The notes under the pieces were generated by a model. The model ran no database searches. It saw only the letters and a program-made list of their open reading frames with translations, and was not told the DNA's origin. The translations under genes were made by a program, and so were the position numbers. This document shows positions 59,088 to 64,000 of a stretch of DNA of 64,000 nt, one piece after another (position 1 is the stretch's first letter; every line of letters starts with the position of its first letter). The DNA is taken from positions 1 through 64,000 of the forward strand of contig JAHEYF010000011.1 of the NCBI GenBank assembly GCA_023251755.1, read 5' to 3'. The DNA is from Bacteroidota bacterium. Lineage in GTDB: Bacteria; Bacteroidota; Bacteroidia; B-17B0; Aurantibacillaceae.

Positions 59088-61085
59088 ATGAAAAAAACAG
59101 ACTGGAGTATACTGATTGCCACAGCGGCTTACAGTATTTTATTTTACAAACAACTGGCGGGACTCAATTTTTTAATCTTTACACTTTTACTTCTCGTTTT
59201 GTTTTATTTACAAAACAAAACGCTGCTTAAAAACAGGCAATGGAAAATTACTGCGCTGCTCAGCCTCCTGTCAGGTGCAATGGTATTTGTACACTCTTCC
59301 ACTCTTGCCTTATGGGGCAATTGTATTTCCCTTTTGTTGTTGTCTGCCTGTAGTATTAATCAAAACTCTTCTGTTATCTTCAATTTATTCTACAGTGTTT
59401 ATTCGGTGCTGGGCTCCTTCATCTTCCTCATTATAAGTTTGGCCATTCCAAAAAAAGAAACAGAAGATACTACGAAAACTAAGGGCTTTAAAAATGCATT
59501 TACCTTTATTGTCCCTGTTCTATTCATCCTTGTTTTCTTTTTAATATACCGCAGCGCCAATCCCCTGTTTGAAAAATACACCGAGAGCATCAACCTTGAT
59601 TTTATCAGTATTGAATGGCTTTCATTTACCCTGATTGGTTTTTTACTGGTTTGGGGCATTGTCAAACACCAGCGGATTAAATACATCGACGCCTGGGAAA
59701 ACAAGCTGCCACTTGGCATTGACGCAAACAAAAAATACAGCATAAGTAAATGGGATGAAAAAACCGCTGCTCTTATTTTATTTGCCGCACTCAATGTTAT
59801 GTTGCTTTTTATTAACCTGCTGGATGCCAATTTTCTTTACCTGAACAGTGGTATGCCCGAAGGGATCAATCACTCAACCTTTGTCCACAACGGGGTTGGT
59901 ATGCTGATATTATCTATTGTTCTGGCAATAAGTACGATCATGTATTTTTTCAGGGGAGGCCTGAATTTTTCTGAAAACATAAAAGGCTTAAAAATATTGG
60001 TTTACTTATGGATTGTACAAAATATTGTTATGATCATTTCAACCATGGTACGTAATAATTTATACATACAGGAATTCAACCTGACCTATAAACGGATTGG
60101 CGTATATATATGGTTGTTGATGGCAATTATCGGGCTTATTACCACTTTCATTAAAATAATGAAAACCCGCAGCAACTGGTATTTATTTAAAAGCAATTCG
60201 TTTTTAGCTTATGCCTTATTGGTGCTTTGTTCCTGCATCGACTGGGACGGAATTATTAGTACCTACAATATTCATCATGCTAAAAGCATGGCCTCGCTGG
60301 ATAAAACGTACTTAATCAGCCTGTCTGAAACCAATATTCCTGAATTGCTGCTATTAAAACAGCACAAGGATGTAAATACCGATTCAGCCTGGCATTATGC
60401 AAGGTACAACGATGTGGTAAGCAATGAATCCTATCATTCGAACAACCTGAACAACATCGATACTAAATTATACAAGTACCTGTCCCTGACAGCTGACAAG
60501 GGCTGGAGGTCCTGGAGTATAAGGCAAAACAGAATACACAAGGAGCTGATCCGGATGAACAATGAACATAAAATACTTCAGCTGGATTTAGGAAACAATG
60601 AACTTTCTTCTTTAAAACCATTGTGCCTCCTCACCAATCTTGAAGCATTAAAATTTTCCGATTGTTTGTTTGATTCGCTTCAGGAGTTGGAATTATTTCC
60701 CCGCCTGAAAAAGTTAGATTTAAATGGCAATACATTCACTACTGATTTCAGCGGGTTAAAATACCTGCCCCGGCTCAATTATCTTAACCTGGAGAATACA
60801 AAACTTAACAATACAATTTTTATATTTGATAAAGTATTTTTAACGGACTTGTATTTAAAAAATTGTTATTTGAACAGCCTGAAGGGTATTGAAAAGCTTG
60901 GCAGATTAGAACAATTGTCATTGTCGCAAATAAAAGAAACCGATGTTTTTTACCTGAAAAATTTAAAAAGCTTAAAAACTTTTTATGTTTCTCAAACCAA
61001 TGACACTGTAATTGATCATTTAAAGCTGGCCCTTCCTGCCTGTAACATTATTACCGACAATGAAAACAATACACCCACCCGTTAA
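59088..61085 (+). CDS. DUF4173-like membrane protein fused to leucine-rich repeats
   Basis: A 665-residue protein. Residues 1-385 contain about eleven membrane helices with FKNAFTFIVPVLFILVFFLI, YRSANPLFEKY and NHSTFVHNGVGMLILSIVLA, followed by LTYKRIGVYIWLLMAIIGLI, which fits the DUF4173/DUF4153 group. Residues 385-480 are a polar linker. From about 500 to 650 there are five or six leucine-rich repeats (ILQLDLGNNELSSLKPLCLL; RLKKLDLNGNTFTTDFSGLK; RLNYLNLENTKLN). The repeats should lie outside the membrane and bind a partner. I do not know this fusion from characterised proteins. Paired downstream with a DUF1361 gene twelve bases away. Confidence 0.78.
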   Translation: MKKTDWSILIATAAYSILFYKQLAGLNFLIFTLLLLVLFYLQNKTLLKNRQWKITALLSLLSGAMVFVHSSTLALWGNCISLLLLSACSINQNSSVIFNLFYSVYSVLGSFIFLIISLAIPKKETEDTTKTKGFKNAFTFIVPVLFILVFFLIYRSANPLFEKYTESINLDFISIEWLSFTLIGFLLVWGIVKHQRIKYIDAWENKLPLGIDANKKYSISKWDEKTAALILFAALNVMLLFINLLDANFLYLNSGMPEGINHSTFVHNGVGMLILSIVLAISTIMYFFRGGLNFSENIKGLKILVYLWIVQNIVMIISTMVRNNLYIQEFNLTYKRIGVYIWLLMAIIGLITTFIKIMKTRSNWYLFKSNSFLAYALLVLCSCIDWDGIISTYNIHHAKSMASLDKTYLISLSETNIPELLLLKQHKDVNTDSAWHYARYNDVVSNESYHSNNLNNIDTKLYKYLSLTADKGWRSWSIRQNRIHKELIRMNNEHKILQLDLGNNELSSLKPLCLLTNLEALKFSDCLFDSLQELELFPRLKKLDLNGNTFTTDFSGLKYLPRLNYLNLENTKLNNTIFIFDKVFLTDLYLKNCYLNSLKGIEKLGRLEQLSLSQIKETDVFYLKNLKSLKTFYVSQTNDTVIDHLKLALPACNIITDNENNTPTR

Positions 61086-61096
61086 AAATTAAAACC

Positions 61097-61774
61097 ATGC
61101 ATACAGATAAAAAAATAACAAAACTTTTATTGCAATTCAGTGCAATCTGTTCGGCCCTTTTATTCTATAGAATATTCAAAACGGGTTATCTTACTTATTT
61201 ATTTATGCTCTGGAATTTATTCTTAGCCTGGATTCCTTACCTTATATCTGCTTACAGTATTACAAAAAAAAACGAGAGGAAAATTTTAGAAAAGGAAACA
61301 CCTTTATTGTTGACCTGGCTCCTCTTTTTACCGAACTCCCCCTATATTATTACCGACCTGGTGCATATGGGTACACGCGGAGATGAAGGTTTCTGGTTCA
61401 ATTTATTGCTCATCCTTTCATTCGCCTTTACCGGTTTGTTGTTGTTTATGTTCAGCATCAACCACATTACTGATAAAGTGTTGCACAACCAAAAGCTGTT
61501 CATTAAGAAAACAATTTTGTACGCTGTTTTTTTTCTATGCGGGTATGGTCTGTACCTTGGCCGCTTGTTGCGTTTCAACAGTTGGGACATTGTAACCGAT
61601 CCTATGCAATTGGCCGGAGCCATTTACGAATCCTTGTTCAATCCGCTTTGGATGAAAGAAACCCTTGGCGTAAGTTGTTTGTTTGCTTTGTTTTTATATT
61701 TCGGATACAAAGCTTTTATTGGTATTGCCTCACTTAAAACACTTCGGAAAAATGAACCTGAAATTTTTAACTAA
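61097..61774 (+). CDS. DUF1361 membrane protein
   Basis: A 225-residue protein with six to seven membrane helices. LLTWLLFLPNSPYIITDLVH, FNLLLILSFAFTGLLLFM and GLYLGRLLRFNSWDIVTDPM match the DUF1361 family by eye. Function of the family is unknown. It starts twelve bases after the DUF4173-like gene and its end overlaps the start of the diacylglycerol kinase gene by 23 bases, so the three are likely one transcript. Confidence 0.8.
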   Translation: MHTDKKITKLLLQFSAICSALLFYRIFKTGYLTYLFMLWNLFLAWIPYLISAYSITKKNERKILEKETPLLLTWLLFLPNSPYIITDLVHMGTRGDEGFWFNLLLILSFAFTGLLLFMFSINHITDKVLHNQKLFIKKTILYAVFFLCGYGLYLGRLLRFNSWDIVTDPMQLAGAIYESLFNPLWMKETLGVSCLFALFLYFGYKAFIGIASLKTLRKNEPEIFN

Positions 61775-62120
61775 GTGTCTTAAGTCCTTTGCTTATGCCC
61801 TTGCGGGAATAAAAGTGGCTTTGTATACACAAGTCAATATGGCTGTGCATTTTACAGCGGCATTGCTGGCTTTGACGATGGCCTTTTACTTTAACGTTTC
61901 TAAAACTGAACTCGGTCTTATTGTGTTGTGTATTGCAATGGTAATTGCTACAGAACTTATCAATACGGCCATTGAGCTGCTCTGCGATTTTATTCACCCG
62001 GATCGGCACGAAAAAATTAAACAAATAAAAGACATCAGTGCGGGAGCTGTTTTAATTACGGCTACTGCAGCCCTTGTGATTGGCCTTGTCATTTTTGTTC
62101 CTAAGCTTTTTTTAAGTTAG
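61752..62120 (+). CDS. dgkA: Diacylglycerol kinase / undecaprenol kinase family membrane protein
   Basis: A 122-residue protein with three membrane helices. CLKSFAYALAGIKVALYTQV is the amphipathic N-terminus, MVIATELINTAIELLCDFI carries the catalytic ELINTAIE motif, and KDISAGAVLITATAALVIGL holds the KDxxAGAVL motif. Such enzymes phosphorylate diacylglycerol or undecaprenol in the inner membrane; Bacteroidota members could be of either type. ATG 61752 was chosen, as earlier starts lie well inside the DUF1361 gene. The stop codon TAG is part of the word tract that follows. Confidence 0.88.
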   Translation: MNLKFLTKCLKSFAYALAGIKVALYTQVNMAVHFTAALLALTMAFYFNVSKTELGLIVLCIAMVIATELINTAIELLCDFIHPDRHEKIKQIKDISAGAVLITATAALVIGLVIFVPKLFLS

Positions 62121-62162
62121 AAAGTTGGAAAGTTTAAAAGTTGGAAAGTTGGAAAGTTGGGG
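62114..62162. repeat. Word-repeat tract
   Basis: aagttagaaagttggaaag starts in the last codons of the diacylglycerol kinase gene and is followed by several gttggaaa words. The first 20 bases equal those that follow the SpoIIE stop codon on the minus strand near 35988. Confidence 0.6.
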
Positions 62163-62212
62163 TATCGGAGAGCTATATCACCGTATACTTAATAGAGTTG
62201 ATAAGTTAATTT

Positions 62213-62752
62213 ATGGACATACAGGAAGAACTGTTATACGAACATTCAAAAACTCAACGGGACAAAATACTCCGTTATATTGCTGCGGATAAAGAAAAGT
62301 TTGCGAAACTAATGAATTTATTCTTTGGAAAAGACCGCATCATCAGCCAGCGGGCAGCCTGGGTGATGAGTTATTGTGCCGAAGAACATCCTGAACTGAT
62401 AAAGCCCTACCTCAGCAAATTAGTAAACAACCTCAGCAACGAAGGTTTGCACGATGCCATTAAACGCAATACACTAAGGGTATTGCAAAACATAGATGCA
62501 CCCGAAAAAGTACAGGGAAAGTTAATAGCTATTTGTTATACCTATATTCTTTCGAAAGATGAACCGGCAGCTGTAAAAGCTTTTGCCTTAAGTGTAGTTT
62601 ACCGGATATGTATACAACAACCTGATTTATTGAACGAGCTAAAAGTCATTGTGGATGATTTATTACAACACTCCGGTTCACCTGCAATTTTAGCAAGGTG
62701 CAAACATATCAAACGGGATTTTACGAAGCGTGTGATTAATTTTAAAAAATAA
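62213..62752 (+). CDS. HEAT-like helical repeat protein
   Basis: A 179-residue cytosolic protein made almost wholly of helices in pairs: DKILRYIAADKEKFAKLMNL, ISQRAAWVMSYCAEEHPELI, DAIKRNTLRVLQNIDAPEKV, PAAVKAFALSVVYRICIQQP and SPAILARCKHIKRDFTKRVI. This is the pattern of HEAT or armadillo repeats. No catalytic residues are evident. Relatives are, as I recall, sometimes mislabelled adenylosuccinate lyase, for which there is no support here. A protein-binding role is likely. Confidence 0.7.
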   Translation: MDIQEELLYEHSKTQRDKILRYIAADKEKFAKLMNLFFGKDRIISQRAAWVMSYCAEEHPELIKPYLSKLVNNLSNEGLHDAIKRNTLRVLQNIDAPEKVQGKLIAICYTYILSKDEPAAVKAFALSVVYRICIQQPDLLNELKVIVDDLLQHSGSPAILARCKHIKRDFTKRVINFKK

Positions 62753-62782
62753 ATAGATATATTATTGTACCTACTGAAGCAT

Positions 62783-62883
62783 GGCTACAGAGTAGCCGAA
62801 CAGATGAATATGTTTTGCTCCTCTGGAGCAAGCTTTAATCTCGGACATCATCTGCTAAGAATGTTTTGTTCCTAACGGAACAA
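62783..62883. repeat. REP-like element of three short hairpins
   Basis: Three perfect short palindromes follow one another: ggctac/gtagcc (62783-62797, loop aga), tgctcc/ggagca (62816-62830, loop tct) and ttgttcc/ggaacaa (62866-62883, loop taac). cagatga near 62801 and tcatctg near 62848 are also inverted. The sequence gaatatgttttg or gaatgttttg precedes the second and third hairpins, so they are related units. Such elements are scattered in many Bacteroidota genomes. Confidence 0.65.
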
Positions 62884-62938
62884 CAACAAGCTAAACAAAA
62901 AATAATACTGATTTATTTAATTTTGTAACGACTCATTT

Positions 62939-64000
62939 TTAAAATTTCAGGCTGATTTTTGAATAATAGAAAGCACCTGAAAAGCCCATTTGCACCGCAT
63001 CCCAGGCACCGCCGGTTTCAGTATTGTAAGCCCACCACTTGGCCGATTTAACTGCTCCAAAATCAGGATGCACATTCATAAAATTATCGGCCCCAATTGT
63101 TAAAGTAGCAAATTTACTCAGCTTGTAGGATACAAATAAATCGTTCACCAATTTACCATTGTAGATGTATTTATCCGGAACCATTACATTCGGATCTTTA
63201 TCTGTTGGCACCATAGGGTTAATTCCAAGTCCGCTATCGCCATAACCCAGCAGGGTAACTTTACCATAATGAGTGGCCCTTGTCCCCACACTCAGTTTGC
63301 CTCTTTCATATTGCAGTTTTAAAATAAGTTTTGAACCCGGAGCTGAAGCAAGTATAAAGGCCTGTTCGCGGTCGCTTAAAAAAGTTTTTTGATGATCAGG
63401 GCTATCGTTCAATTTTGTTGGAACATTAATTTTATCAATCGTCATTTTTTGAACATTGGCTGCAACAGAAGCACGGAAAATATGTTTCTCGCTTACAAAT
63501 TTATAATCCAGGATAGCGTCAATCCCTTTATTGGTGGTATTTACAGCGTTCACAAAAAACTGGGCCAGGCCAACATGCAGGGCATTCATTTCGTTGGTTA
63601 AGTCTTTGTTCAGTGTTGTATCAGCCGCGTCAAACTGCCCGGATAACACGACCCTGTCTTTTACCTGTACCTGGTAAGCATCAATCGTAAGGGTTAAATT
63701 CCTGATGGGTTGAAATGTAAAACCAAAACCAAGGTTGATTGATTTTTCCTGTTTTAAATTCGGAACACCGGCTGCTTTAGCAATGCTGCTGTAATTAGGG
63801 GCTATTTTAACTTCTGAAATCAATGCGCCCTGAACGGTGGTGAAGGTGGAACTGAAATTCATCTGTTGCAGGGAAGGTGCGCGGAAACCTGTACTGGCCG
63901 AACCACGAAGGCTGAACTTGTCCAACAATTTCCAGCGTGAAGCCACTTTGTAATTGTTGGTAAAACCAAAATCACTGTAATTCTCAGCCCTTACTGCGGC
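62939..64000 (-). CDS. TonB-dependent receptor, C-terminal part (5' end outside window)
   Basis: The minus-strand frame is open to the window edge, giving the last 353 residues of a larger outer-membrane protein. It shows barrel strands of a TonB-dependent receptor: NYKVASRWKLLDKFSLRGSA, STGFRAPSLQQMNFSSTF (the typical FRAPS..Q motif), INLGFGFTFQPIRNLTLTID, ILDYKFVSEKHIFRASVAAN, LVNDLFVSYKLSKFATLTIG, and the terminal Phe of YYSKISLKF, required for barrel assembly. These receptors import siderophores, vitamins or other ligands; the plug domain that could hint at the ligand lies outside. The frame has no start codon inside the window that should be taken as real. Confidence 0.92.
   Translation of the reverse strand, partial: AAVRAENYSDFGFTNNYKVASRWKLLDKFSLRGSASTGFRAPSLQQMNFSSTFTTVQGALISEVKIAPNYSSIAKAAGVPNLKQEKSINLGFGFTFQPIRNLTLTIDAYQVQVKDRVVLSGQFDAADTTLNKDLTNEMNALHVGLAQFFVNAVNTTNKGIDAILDYKFVSEKHIFRASVAANVQKMTIDKINVPTKLNDSPDHQKTFLSDREQAFILASAPGSKLILKLQYERGKLSVGTRATHYGKVTLLGYGDSGLGINPMVPTDKDPNVMVPDKYIYNGKLVNDLFVSYKLSKFATLTIGADNFMNVHPDFGAVKSAKWWAYNTETGGAWDAVQMGFSGAFYYSKISLKF

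Noticed and set aside
1-64000. tRNA, rRNA, riboswitch, insertion sequence or prophage
   Set aside because: No cloverleaf with conserved T-loop, no rRNA core sequence, no known riboswitch pattern and no transposase, integrase or phage structural motif was recognised on either strand.

Overview
The window looks like a contig from a member of the Bacteroidota. The evidence is eight secreted proteins with a C-terminal type IX secretion (T9SS) sorting domain, promoter boxes of the TAnnTTTG type, a TonB-dependent receptor, a carbamoyl-phosphate synthase large subunit without its regulatory domain, a PpiC/SurA/MoxR cluster, and lipoproteins of Bacteroidota type. The order or genus cannot be read from the sequence. 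No rRNA, tRNA, CRISPR array, transposase or phage gene was seen.

Positions 1-25956 form a heavy-metal (most likely copper) island on the plus strand. The left edge holds the end of a CusA-type RND pump, followed by a TolC-like channel, a periplasmic adaptor, a small Cys-rich protein with HYC, CC and PP motifs, and a heavy-metal-associated (HMA) lipoprotein. Then comes a run of secreted proteins: two choice-of-anchor-V-like proteins, a thioredoxin-fold protein, a multicopper oxidase, and T9SS-tagged, Kelch and PKD proteins. A second efflux locus follows: tandem YHS protein, HYC-type protein, HMA protein, a CusA pump cut in two by one in-frame TAA, a TolC-like channel, two adaptors that each carry a heavy-metal-binding domain, and an AraC-type regulator with an HMA-like N-terminus that keeps its CxxC. 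It ends with a second T9SS thioredoxin-fold protein and a probable outer-membrane barrel. Together these would pump metal out of the periplasm, bind it in the periplasm and cytosol, and oxidise it or handle thiols at the cell surface.

Positions 26009-37691 are on the minus strand: an MFS transporter, a Crp/Fnr regulator, a DUF4396-like membrane protein, a 20-cysteine Csp-type copper-storage protein, MoxR, three PpiC/SurA-type periplasmic folding factors, a LacI-type regulator, and a TPR-SpoIIE phosphatase whose apparent 5' end is interrupted by TAG.

Positions 38024-54999 hold carB and a surface-glycan region: methyltransferases, YfhO, NeuB-type synthase, GNAT, TIM-barrel, SDR, MBOAT plus SGNH-like pair, two Gfo/Idh/MocA oxidoreductases, and a glycosyltransferase resembling bacterial polysialyltransferases. 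It suggests a nonulosonic-acid-containing glycan with O-acylation, but the CMP-sugar synthetase is not in the window.

Positions 55164-64000 carry an MBL-fold hydrolase, several small membrane proteins with a winged-helix regulator, a DUF4173-like membrane protein fused to leucine-rich repeats, a DUF1361 protein, a diacylglycerol kinase, a HEAT-like protein and the C-terminal part of a TonB-dependent receptor.

Many spacers are filled from stop codon to start codon with degenerate short-word tracts, often arranged as inverted repeats. There is also a two-copy dispersed palindromic element and a three-hairpin REP-like element.
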